Below, piece after piece: positions 1 to 5,484 of a stretch of DNA of 6,301 nt (the first letter of the stretch is position 1; each line of letters starts with the position of its first letter). This stretch comes from Desulfovibrio sp. GTDB taxonomy: Bacteria > Desulfobacterota > Desulfovibrionia > Desulfovibrionales > Desulfovibrionaceae. A program made the position numbers and the translations under genes. The notes beneath the pieces are model-generated. The model had not been told where the DNA came from. It did no database searches and saw nothing but the letters and a program-made list of their open reading frames with translations. The stretch lies in assembly GCA_014804905.1 (NCBI GenBank), contig JAAUYX010000045.1, forward strand, positions 16,208 to 22,508. Reading direction: 5' to 3'.

Positions 1-189
1 CCGGACTTCATGGCCGCCATGGAGCGCATCAAGGCGGCCTGCGCCCGCGCCCACGCCCGCATGGGGCTGCACATCGTCCAGCCGGACCCGGCGGCGCTCG
101 CGCGGGAAATCGCTGCCGGCTGCCGCTTCATCGCCTACGGCATCGACACGGTCTTTCTCTGGCGCGGGGCGGAGCGGCCGCGCGTCTAG
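1..189 (+). CDS. HpcH/HpaI-type aldolase, C-terminal fragment (5' end outside window)
   Basis: Only the last 62 residues are present, ending at TAG 187-189. The fragment has an Ala/Arg-rich helix, then GLHIVQPDP, then a helix (AALAREIAAG) and a closing segment FIAYGIDTVFL. That order is typical of the C-terminal end of the HpcH/HpaI aldolase/citrate-lyase family, in which a TIM barrel ends with a last strand containing an 'xxDxxxL' element. Family members are divalent-metal enzymes that form or cleave 2-keto-3-deoxy acids from pyruvate (or a related keto acid) and an aldehyde. The catalytic Arg/His and metal ligands lie upstream and cannot be checked. The gene lies on the same strand as the epimerase and KdsB-like genes, so it may supply a keto-deoxy sugar acid. 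Family is moderately sure; the substrate is unknown. Confidence 0.6.
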   Translation, partial: PDFMAAMERIKAACARAHARMGLHIVQPDPAALAREIAAGCRFIAYGIDTVFLWRGAERPRV

Positions 190-253
190 GGTCTGTCACA
201 CAGAGGACAGTTATACGGGGGCTGGGCGATTTTTGAGAATGGGTACTCCACGT

Positions 254-438
254 CCCGTCTGGAGCGAAGCGGAAGACGGGTGCTGGTGCCGGAAGAATCC
301 TAAAAAATAAGATTTTTAGGTTCCGGCAAGGAAGATAAAAATTTCCGAAGGGAGTGTACTCAAGTACTCGACCGAGGAAATTTTTCTCTGACGCAGCCGG
401 AACCTAAAAGGCTGTTTTTGACGGATAATTTCGGCATT
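254..438 (+). repeat. Repeat copy A: 185-bp structured intergenic repeat, no insert ('empty' form)
   Basis: This copy runs from CCCGTCT to TTTCGGCATT. It matches copy B and the reverse complement of copy C almost base for base once their 120-bp inserts are removed. In order it holds a hairpin CCCGTCT/AGACGGG (254-260/274-280), an A/T-rich hairpin GCCGGAA + CCTAAAAA pairing with TTTTTAGG + TTCCGGC (288-306/313-327), and a long two-part stem. The long stem has outer arms TTTTAGGTTCCGGC / GCCGGAACCTAAAA (314-327/396-409, 14 bp perfect) and inner arms AAAAATTTCC / GGAAATTTTT (337-346/376-385, 10 bp perfect), with an apical GAGT...ACTC around 351-369. A conserved tail follows (407-438). It sits between the aldolase stop and the epimerase start, so it is probably transcribed within an operon. 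No protein is credible here. A long TTG-start extension of the epimerase through its tail is an artefact. Confidence 0.93.
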
Positions 439-549
439 GCCGGAGCAGCAAGGCTAACGCTGCTGCGCATACACCACTCGGCAACACCTCCAACATGCAA
501 GGGCATCTGCCGTGGACCACGCAAAACACCGCCCCAGGGGGAACCACTC
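439..549 (+). other. Epimerase leader, no clear promoter
   Basis: This stretch lies between repeat A and the epimerase start. It contains a small hairpin AGCAGC/GCTGCT (444-449/459-464, 9-nt loop) directly after the repeat. I could not find a convincing sigma-70 or sigma-54 promoter. The TTGACG at 418-423 in the repeat tail has no -10 hexamer at the right distance. The 64 bases before the repeat (190-253) hold only a weak CTGTC/GACAG hairpin at 193-210. Confidence 0.4.
534..541 (+). promoter_or_regulatory. Ribosome binding site fixing the epimerase start
   Basis: CAGGGGGA-type purine run ends 8 nt before GTG 550-552. It supports the GTG at 550 over the in-frame ATG at 556 (14 nt away) and over the TTG at 418, which lies inside the repeat. 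Confidence 0.6.
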
Positions 550-1464
550 GTGCGCATGACTGTTTTCGGCGGCGCGGGCTTTCTCGGCTCGCACATCTGC
601 GACAAGCTCTCGGACGCGGGCCACGCCGTGACCATCGTGGACGTGCGCCCCTCGCCGTGGCTGAGGCCCGACCAGAAGATGATCGTCGGCTCCATCCTCG
701 ACGAGGCCGTGGTGGACGAGGCCGTGGACGGCGCGGACATGGTGTTCAACTACGCGGGCATAGCGGACATCGGCGAGGCCAATTCCCGGCCGGTGGACAC
801 GGCGCGCATCAACGTCGTCGGCAATGTCATGGCGCTGGAGGCCTGCCGCAAGGCCAGGGTTTCGCGCTATGTGTTCGCGTCCTCGCTCTATGTCTACGGC
901 AAGTCCGGCGGTTTTTACCGTTGCAGCAAGCAGTCCTGCGAAATCTATATCGAGAATTACCAGGCCATGTACGGCCTGCCCTACACCATCCTGCGCTACG
1001 GCTCGCTCTACGGGCCGCGCGCGGATTGCCGCAACGCCATCGAGCGCTTTGTGCATGAGGCGCTCACCAAGGGGGTCATCACCTATTACGGCGCGCCCAC
1101 GGCCTTACGCGAATACGTGCACGTGGACGACGCCGCCACGGCCACGCTGAACATCCTCGCGCCGGAATTCGCCAACCAGAACATCATCATTTCCGGCAAC
1201 CAGCCCATGCGCGTGGGCGACCTCTTCAAGATGATCGGCGAGATGCTCGGCAAGGAGCTCGTCATCGAGTACCAGAACGACCCCAACAGCGGCCATTACC
1301 AGATTACGCCCTATGCCTTCATGCCCAAGGTGGGGCGCAAGCTCGTGCCGCCGCTCACCGTGGACCTCGGGCAGGGCATCCTCCGCGTCATGGAGGAGGA
1401 GCACCGCGCCCTGCACCCGGAACTCCAGGCGGAGGGCAGCTACCTCGTCCCCACGGACGACTGA
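550..1464 (+). CDS. NAD-dependent sugar epimerase/dehydratase (extended SDR)
   Basis: The 304-residue protein belongs to the extended short-chain dehydrogenase/reductase family, which oxidises and re-reduces or dehydrates nucleotide sugars in the cytoplasm. The N-terminal Rossmann motif is GGAGFLG (G7, G10, G13). D31 ends the second beta strand (TIVDVR) and favours NAD over NADP. The active-site serines lie in FASSLYVYG (S111/S112), and the catalytic YxxxK is Y123-RCS-K127. The substrate-side motifs LRYGSLYGPR (148-157) and REYVHVDD (187-194) are those of GalE/WbpP/RmlB-like enzymes. The length is slightly short for the class but complete. GTG 550 was chosen by its ribosome binding site. It is flanked by repeats A and B and lies on the same strand as the sugar genes, which points to a surface-polysaccharide precursor. 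Which epimerisation or dehydration it performs cannot be told. Confidence 0.88.
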   Translation: MRMTVFGGAGFLGSHICDKLSDAGHAVTIVDVRPSPWLRPDQKMIVGSILDEAVVDEAVDGADMVFNYAGIADIGEANSRPVDTARINVVGNVMALEACRKARVSRYVFASSLYVYGKSGGFYRCSKQSCEIYIENYQAMYGLPYTILRYGSLYGPRADCRNAIERFVHEALTKGVITYYGAPTALREYVHVDDAATATLNILAPEFANQNIIISGNQPMRVGDLFKMIGEMLGKELVIEYQNDPNSGHYQITPYAFMPKVGRKLVPPLTVDLGQGILRVMEEEHRALHPELQAEGSYLVPTDD

Positions 1465-1527
1465 GGTGGTTTAGGACGAAGTTTTGTAGAGGCTCGGTTT
1501 GCAAAGCGATTACGGATATTCCTTAAT

Positions 1528-1831
1528 CCCGTCTGGAGCGAAGCGGAAGACGGTGCTGGTGCCGGAAGAATCCTAAAAAATAAGATTTTTTGGTGCTGGC
1601 GCGCTAGCCGTTGGCGAGTCCACGAGCCTTACGGATAGCGACAGTGACAGCGTTGGCTGCACAGTGTAGTAACTAATTGCTGTCTTCATCCGTAGCTTCC
1701 TTCGTCGCAACGGCTGAAGCAAGGAAGATAAAAATTTTCGCAGGGAGTGTACTCAAGTACTCGACCAAGAAAATTTTTCTCTGACGCAGCAAGCACCAAA
1801 AAGGCTGTTTTTGACGGATAATTTCGGCATT
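1528..1831 (+). repeat. Repeat copy B: 184-bp structured repeat carrying one 120-bp insert
   Basis: Same orientation as copy A, from CCCGTCT to TTTCGGCATT, 304 bp. Removing the insert 1601-1720 leaves 184 bp. The outer stem has a different sequence from A but is still complementary: TTTTTGGTGCT (1587-1597) with AGCACCAAAAA (1792-1802). The inner stem is AAAAATTTTC (1730-1739) with GAAAATTTTT (1769-1778). The apical GAGTGTACTCAAGTACTC is unchanged. The upstream arm (GCCGGAA and CCTAAAAA, 1561-1579) stays in the A-type sequence. It occupies most of the gap between the epimerase stop and the cytidylyltransferase. I see nothing recognisable in the flanks 1465-1527 and 1832-1905. Confidence 0.93.
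1601..1720 (+). mobile_element. 120-bp hairpin insertion element, copy in repeat B
   Basis: The element begins GCGCTAGCCGTTG and ends CAACGGCTGAAGC. It lies exactly between GGC and AAGGAAGA, which are contiguous in repeat A (327/328). Inverted arms are AGCCGTTG/CAACGGCT (1606-1613/1708-1715, perfect) and TACGGATAGCGACAG with CTGTCTTCATCCGTA (1630-1644/1680-1694, 13 of 15 pairs including one G-T). The loop is more diverged than in the copies in repeat C and carries a GACAG-T-GACAG tandem (1640-1650). No coding capacity and no target-site duplication. I infer a non-autonomous mobile hairpin; the mobilising enzyme is not in the window. Confidence 0.72.
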
Positions 1832-1905
1832 AAGCAAGCTGCAGAAGCAGAACGCTCGCCTTCATGCGGCATCAACCCGAACAGGCAAAGCCTCACACAG
1901 CCCCC

Positions 1906-1911
1906 AAGGAG
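1906..1911 (+). promoter_or_regulatory. Ribosome binding site fixing the GTG start of the cytidylyltransferase
   Basis: AAGGAG followed by a 6-nt spacer and GTG 1918-1920. It decides against the in-frame ATG at 1864, whose 18 extra residues have no family counterpart and which has no ribosome binding site. Confidence 0.8.
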
Positions 1912-1917
1912 CACAGC

Positions 1918-2697
1918 GTGAACATCATCGCCATCATCCCCGCGCGCATAGGCTCGAGCCGCTATCCCGGCAAGCCGCTCGCGCTCATCCACAATGTCCC
2001 CATGGTGGGGCATGTGGCCTTCCGCACGGCCATGAGCCCCATCCTCTCCTCCACCTGGGTGGCCACCTGCGACCCCATCATCGAGGATTACTGCAAGCGG
2101 GTGGGCCTCAACTGCGTCATGACCGGCGACCATCATGTGCGCTGCTCCACGCGCACGGCCGAGGCCCTGCTGAAAATCGAGGAACTCACGGGCAGGCGCG
2201 CGGACATCGTGGTCATGGTGCAGGGCGATGAGCCCATGGTGCGCCCGGAGATGATTGACGCGGCCGTGCAGCCGTTCCTGGACGAGCCTGCGGTCAACGT
2301 GACCAATCTCATGGCCGAAATGGAGACCGTGGCGGAATTTGAGGACCCCAACGAGGTCAAGGTGGTGGTGGACCGCGCGAGCGACGCGCTCTATTTCTCG
2401 CGCGAGCCCATTCCCTCGCGCAAGAAGGGGAGCGACAAGGTGCCCATGCGCAAGCAGGTGTGCATCATCCCCTTCCGGCGCGACTACCTTTTGCGCTTCA
2501 ATGAAATGGAAGAGAGCCCGCTCGAGATTTACGAGTCCGTGGACATGCTGCGCATCCTCGAGCATGGCGAAAAGGTGCGCATGGTGCCCACGGCGGCGCG
2601 CACCTGGAGCGTGGACACCCCCGAGGACCTCGCCCGCGTGGCCCGGCTCATGGAGGGCGACGACCTCATGGCCGCCTACGCGGACAAGGCGCGCTAG
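1918..2697 (+). CDS. KdsB-like CMP-ulosonate cytidylyltransferase
   Basis: The 259-residue protein is of the 3-deoxy-manno-octulosonate cytidylyltransferase (KdsB) type, which joins a 2-keto-3-deoxy sugar acid to CTP to give a CMP-sugar plus pyrophosphate in the cytoplasm. The N-terminal nucleotide loop is IIPARIGSSRYPGKPL (6-21). VQGDEP (101-106, D104) and SVDTPEDL (231-238, D233) carry the two expected metal-binding aspartates. DPNEVKVV (143-150), ALYFSREPIPS (157-167) and SPLEIYESVDMLR (200-212) match the family core. Length is close to the usual 245-260. The sugar-binding stretch after DH (71-72), normally SGT(D/E)R, reads HVRCSTR here, so the substrate may not be Kdo itself. The next gene starts immediately after the stop. 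I leave the symbol blank because a housekeeping kdsB elsewhere cannot be excluded. Confidence 0.85.
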   Translation: MNIIAIIPARIGSSRYPGKPLALIHNVPMVGHVAFRTAMSPILSSTWVATCDPIIEDYCKRVGLNCVMTGDHHVRCSTRTAEALLKIEELTGRRADIVVMVQGDEPMVRPEMIDAAVQPFLDEPAVNVTNLMAEMETVAEFEDPNEVKVVVDRASDALYFSREPIPSRKKGSDKVPMRKQVCIIPFRRDYLLRFNEMEESPLEIYESVDMLRILEHGEKVRMVPTAARTWSVDTPEDLARVARLMEGDDLMAAYADKAR

Positions 2698-3348
2698 ATG
2701 CGGGGGCCGGAGCCCGCAAAAGAGGAGGCAGCGCCCGCGAAAGCCCCCACGCCCGTGACCCGGCTCATGGCCGCGCTGGAGGAGCTGTGGGTGGCGCTTT
2801 TCGGCTGGATTCCCACGCCCCTGGGCGTGGGGCTGCGCGCGCTCTGCTGGCTGCCGCTTTTCGCCTCGCGGACCCTGGTGCGCTTCGGCACGGGCGTGAC
2901 CCTGGCCGGCTGCCGGAACATGCGCTTCGGGCGCGGCGTGCGCGTGGGGCGCCATTGCATCCTCACGGCGCAGGACGGGGAACTCACGCTCGCCGACGGC
3001 GCCGCGCTCTCGCCGGGGGTGCATCTCGGGGCTGACCACGGCCGCATCGAGGTCGGACGATTCACGGCCATCGGGCCGGGCACGGTGGTGCGCGCGGCCA
3101 ATCACCGCTTTGAGCGCCGGGACCTGCCCATCATGGAGCAGGGCCATGTGCCCGGCGTGGTCGTCATTGAGGACGATGTCTGGATCGGCGCCAACTGCGT
3201 CATCACCCCGGATGTGCGCATCGGACGCGGGGCCGTGGTGGGCGCGGGCGCGGTGGTCACGCGCGACGTTGCGCCCTATGCCGTGGTGGGGGGCGTGCCC
3301 GCACGAGCTATCGGCACGCGGGGCCAAGCCGGGACTGAGGAAGGGTAG
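2698..3348 (+). CDS. Left-handed beta-helix (hexapeptide) acyltransferase, WbbJ/maltose-acetyltransferase type
   Basis: The 216-residue protein starts at ATG directly abutting the cytidylyltransferase stop, so it is probably translationally coupled. An Ala/Pro-rich N-terminus (1-20) is followed by an amphipathic/hydrophobic stretch (24-57), probably helices rather than a true membrane segment. Residues about 66-205 show imperfect hexapeptide repeats such as IEVGRF-TAIGPG, VVIEDD-VWIGAN and VRIGRG-AVVGAG, ending with YAVVGGVPARAIG. These are hallmarks of the left-handed parallel beta-helix acyltransferases. NH at 135-136 (ANHRFE) is the probable catalytic histidine region. Such enzymes pass acetyl (or another acyl) from acyl-CoA to a sugar hydroxyl or amine. 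By context it probably acylates the CMP-linked sugar or its precursor. The acceptor is unknown. Confidence 0.85.
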   Translation: MRGPEPAKEEAAPAKAPTPVTRLMAALEELWVALFGWIPTPLGVGLRALCWLPLFASRTLVRFGTGVTLAGCRNMRFGRGVRVGRHCILTAQDGELTLADGAALSPGVHLGADHGRIEVGRFTAIGPGTVVRAANHRFERRDLPIMEQGHVPGVVVIEDDVWIGANCVITPDVRIGRGAVVGAGAVVTRDVAPYAVVGGVPARAIGTRGQAGTEEG

Positions 3349-3354
3349 GGAGCC

Positions 3355-3990
3355 ATGAAGCTCGAGTGTCTGGTTTTTGACTGCGACGGCGTCATTCTCG
3401 ACAGCGTGCCCGTCAAGACGCGGGCCTTCGCCCGCCTGGCCGAGCCCTTCGGCCCCGAGGCGCGCGACCGCTTCGTCATGTACCACACGGTCCACGGCGG
3501 CGTAAGCCGCTACCGCAAGTTCGCCTGGTTTTTCCAGGAGGTGCTCGGCCGGGACATCACGCCGGAAGAATCGGAGGAGTGGGGCCGCCGCTTCGCCGAC
3601 TACGCCCTCGACGAGGTGCGCCGCTGCGCGCTCATTCCCGGCGCGGCCGAGGTGCTGGAAAAGTGGCAGGGGCGCCTTCCGCTCTATGTCTGCTCCGGGG
3701 CTCCGGAGGAGGAGGTCCGCGCGGTGCTCGCCGAGCGCGGCCTTGCGGACAGGTTCACCGCCATCCACGGCTCGCCCCCGGCCAAGGCCGAGCTGCTCGC
3801 GCGCATCGTGAACGACGCGGGCGTGGCGCCAGAGGCGGCCCTCATGGTGGGCGACGCCGTGACCGACCGCGACGCCGCGGAACAGGTGGGTACGCGCTTC
3901 TATGGCGTTGGCCCGGAACTCAAGGGCGGCCCCTTCCCCTGGGGTCCGGATTTGCGTGGGCTCAATGCCTGGATCGAAGATCATGTCTGA
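3355..3990 (+). CDS. HAD-superfamily hydrolase, likely sugar phosphatase
   Basis: The 211-residue protein begins 6 nt after the acyltransferase stop. GGGAG at 3348-3352 serves as ribosome binding site and overlaps that stop. All four HAD motifs are visible: motif I DCDGVILDS (D9 nucleophile, D11 acid/base), motif II CSGA (S114), motif III K144 in PPAKAELL, and motif IV GDAVTDRDAA (D167, D171). Residues 18-90 form a helical C1 cap as in phosphoglycolate-phosphatase/beta-phosphoglucomutase relatives. The family hydrolyses small phosphate esters in the cytoplasm. The operon position suggests dephosphorylation of a phosphorylated keto-deoxy sugar acid before CMP activation, analogous to KdsC or NeuA-linked phosphatases. 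It is not a KdsC sequence itself (KdsC lacks the cap). The final codons overlap the next gene by 8 nt. Confidence 0.87.
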   Translation: MKLECLVFDCDGVILDSVPVKTRAFARLAEPFGPEARDRFVMYHTVHGGVSRYRKFAWFFQEVLGRDITPEESEEWGRRFADYALDEVRRCALIPGAAEVLEKWQGRLPLYVCSGAPEEEVRAVLAERGLADRFTAIHGSPPAKAELLARIVNDAGVAPEAALMVGDAVTDRDAAEQVGTRFYGVGPELKGGPFPWGPDLRGLNAWIEDHV

Positions 3991-5077
3991 GCGCCGTTCC
4001 CTTCGGGCCTGCGTTCTCGCGCTCTGCTTGTTGCTGCTCATGGGCCTCTGCGCGTGTGGTTCGGATGCGGAGAAAGCGGAGAAACAGGCGCAAGCCGGCG
4101 CTGCGGGCGTTTCCCCGGCTCCGGTAGCGGTCGCCCCAGCCGTCCCCACGGCCCCGCAGCCCGCGCCCGAACCCGCACTTGGCGCCGAGGAGCGCGCCCG
4201 CGCCGAGGCCGCGCTCGACTTCCACAACACGGCCCTGAACGCGCTGGAAACGGGCTATTATGCCCTGCCGGAAGCGCTCTACGCCAATGCGGCTTTCTAT
4301 CTCAAGACCTGGCACCTGCCGAAGCGGCCCATGGCCCCGGACAGCCGCCAGGCGGCGCGGGCGCGGCTCCGGCCGGGGGCCGGGCTTTTCAGCGAGGCGG
4401 AGGCGGCCAAGCTCACCAGCGCGCTCGACGGCATGGACAAGGCGCTGGACAGCCTGCTCGCCAACTACAAGGCGCTGGAAAGCTATGTGGCGGACAGCCG
4501 TATCAGGGACGACGGCGCTCGGGGCAAGGCGCTGGCGGCCAAGGTAAACGCGGACCACGCCGAGTTCATGGCCGCCCGCAAGTCGTGGCTCGAAATCGTG
4601 GAGGCCCGCGCGGCAGCGGCCGAGGCCGCGCTTTTGCGGGAGCATCCGCTGCGGCGGCAAATCGAGGCCGCTGGAGCCATCTTCGCCGGCTTCGCCCGGA
4701 CTGCGGAGGTGCTCGGCGCCGAAGATGCCGCGGCCGCAGGCGAAGTTGCCGGAAAGGCCACAGCCGCCGGAAAAGAGGCAGGCGCGGCTGCGGCCACCCT
4801 GGAAGCCGCGGCCCGCGACACGCTCACGCATATCCACGCGGAGCTTGAAAACCGCATCGCCGAAGCTGCCAGGCCGCCCTTTGCCGCGGCCCCGCAGCTG
4901 GAGCGCCAGTACCGCGCCTTTCTCAAGGAGGCCGAGGCCTATGCGACGGCGCTTGGGCGCGGCCTTGCCGAGGGCTTTTATCCGCCGCAGCGGCGCGAGC
5001 TCAACCTGGCGGCGGTGCGCAGCCGCGCCGCTTACAATGCCTTTGTGCGCGAGGCCAACGGCCTGCGCGTGCGTTGA
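3983..5077 (+). CDS. DUF3829-like lipoprotein, function unknown
   Basis: The 364-residue protein starts at ATG 3983, which overlaps the HAD stop (TGA 3988-3990), so coupling is likely. An in-frame ATG at 3902 lies deep in the HAD gene and would bury the signal peptide. The N-terminus is a lipoprotein signal: basic MSERRSLR, hydrophobic 9-22, lipobox LCAC with C25 as the lipidated residue. G26 at +2 does not signal inner-membrane retention, so outer membrane is likely. An Ala/Pro/Gln linker (about 34-66) follows. The rest is alpha-helical and Ala-rich, with YKALESYVADSRIRDDGARG and a late YNAFVREAN resembling the DUF3829 family of predicted helical lipoproteins. It may support envelope or glycan assembly, but only position suggests this. 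DUF assignment is tentative. Confidence 0.75.
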   Translation: MSERRSLRACVLALCLLLLMGLCACGSDAEKAEKQAQAGAAGVSPAPVAVAPAVPTAPQPAPEPALGAEERARAEAALDFHNTALNALETGYYALPEALYANAAFYLKTWHLPKRPMAPDSRQAARARLRPGAGLFSEAEAAKLTSALDGMDKALDSLLANYKALESYVADSRIRDDGARGKALAAKVNADHAEFMAARKSWLEIVEARAAAAEAALLREHPLRRQIEAAGAIFAGFARTAEVLGAEDAAAAGEVAGKATAAGKEAGAAAATLEAAARDTLTHIHAELENRIAEAARPPFAAAPQLERQYRAFLKEAEAYATALGRGLAEGFYPPQRRELNLAAVRSRAAYNAFVREANGLRVR

Positions 5078-5088
5078 GCGGGGCTTGT

Positions 5089-5108
5089 GCGGTGGCTCCG
5101 CCTGTTTT
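5089..5108 (+). terminator. Weak terminator-like hairpin after the lipoprotein gene
   Basis: GCGG (5089-5092) pairs with CCGC (5098-5101), loop TGGCT, followed by CTGTTTTG. The stem is only 4 bp and the T run only four, so any termination is probably partial. The better terminator lies beyond repeat C. Confidence 0.25.
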
Positions 5109-5164
5109 GCTTGTGGCGTAGTGCTGCGTAGGTAATGCCGAAATTATCCGTCAAAAACAGCCTT

Positions 5165-5283
5165 GCTCCAGCCGTTGCGACGCAGGAAGCTACGGATGGA
5201 GACAGCAGTTAGCTACCACGTAGGCAATCTACGAAACCGCTGTCGCTATCCGTAAGCAGGCAGAGCCTGCTAACGGCTACCGC
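5165..5283 (-). mobile_element. 119-bp hairpin insertion element, distal copy in repeat C
   Basis: On the minus strand it runs from GCGGTAGCCG to GCTGGAGC and separates CCTAA from AAGGCTG, which are contiguous in repeats A and B. Outer arms AGCCGTT/AACGGCT are perfect. The main stem pairs 5191-5210 with 5235-5254, 18 of 20 positions. It has two extra hairpins: CGTAG/CTACG in the loop (5219-5223/5229-5233) and AGCAGGC-AGA-GCCTGCT (5255-5271). No target duplication and no coding capacity. It occupies a different position of the host repeat from the other two copies. Confidence 0.72.
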
Positions 5284-5364
5284 TTAGGTTCCGGCTGCGT
5301 CAGAAAAAAATTTCCTCGGTCGAGTACTTAAGTACACTCCCTTCGGAAATTGTTTTTCTTCCTT

Positions 5365-5484
5365 GCTTCAGCCGTTGCTACGAAGGAAGCTACGGATGAA
5401 GACAGCAGTTAGGTAACGCGGCAATCATTCAACGAAACCGCTGTCGCCATCCGTATGGCTCGCAAGCTCGCCGACGGCTAGCGC
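5365..5484 (-). mobile_element. 120-bp hairpin insertion element, proximal copy in repeat C
   Basis: On the minus strand it begins GCGCTAGCCGTCGG and ends GGCTGAAGC, in exactly the same position as the insert of repeat B (between GGC and AAGGAAGA). Its main stem pairs 5391-5410 with 5436-5455, 17 of 20 positions. Its length equals that of the copy in B. Sequence is conserved in both arms and more variable in the loop and in the segment next to the left outer arm. Confidence 0.72.

Noticed and set aside
299..320. The A/T-rich hairpin of the repeat as a classical terminator
   Set aside because: The T run is part of the stem and no T tract follows the hairpin. It may still slow polymerase, but I cannot support a terminator call.
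418..446. TTGACG in the repeat tail as a sigma-70 -35 box
   Set aside because: No acceptable -10 hexamer 16-18 nt downstream in A or B, and the motif is part of the repeat in both.
418..549. Extended N-terminus of the epimerase from TTG 418
   Set aside because: It starts inside the tail of repeat A, adds 44 residues before the Rossmann strand and lacks a ribosome binding site; GTG 550 has one.
190..549. CRISPR array or tandem repeat locus in the intergenic regions
   Set aside because: The repeated units are long, dispersed, in both orientations, and structured; there is no short repeat/unique spacer pattern and no cas gene.
1864..1917. ATG 1864 as start of the cytidylyltransferase
   Set aside because: AAGGAG sits 6 nt before GTG 1918, where the conserved NIIAIIPAR strand begins; the additional 18 residues are unlike the family.
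1753..4230. Very long minus-strand reading frame (825 codons) opposite the sugar operon
   Set aside because: It lies antisense to four well-supported genes, is rich in His/Arg/Ala/Gly as expected of a shadow frame in GC-rich DNA, shows no family motif and has one end inside repeat B.
4054..4848. Alternative-frame ORFs within the lipoprotein gene
   Set aside because: Arg/Gly/Ala-rich shadow frames; the signal peptide, lipobox and helical pattern are only in the frame starting at 3983.
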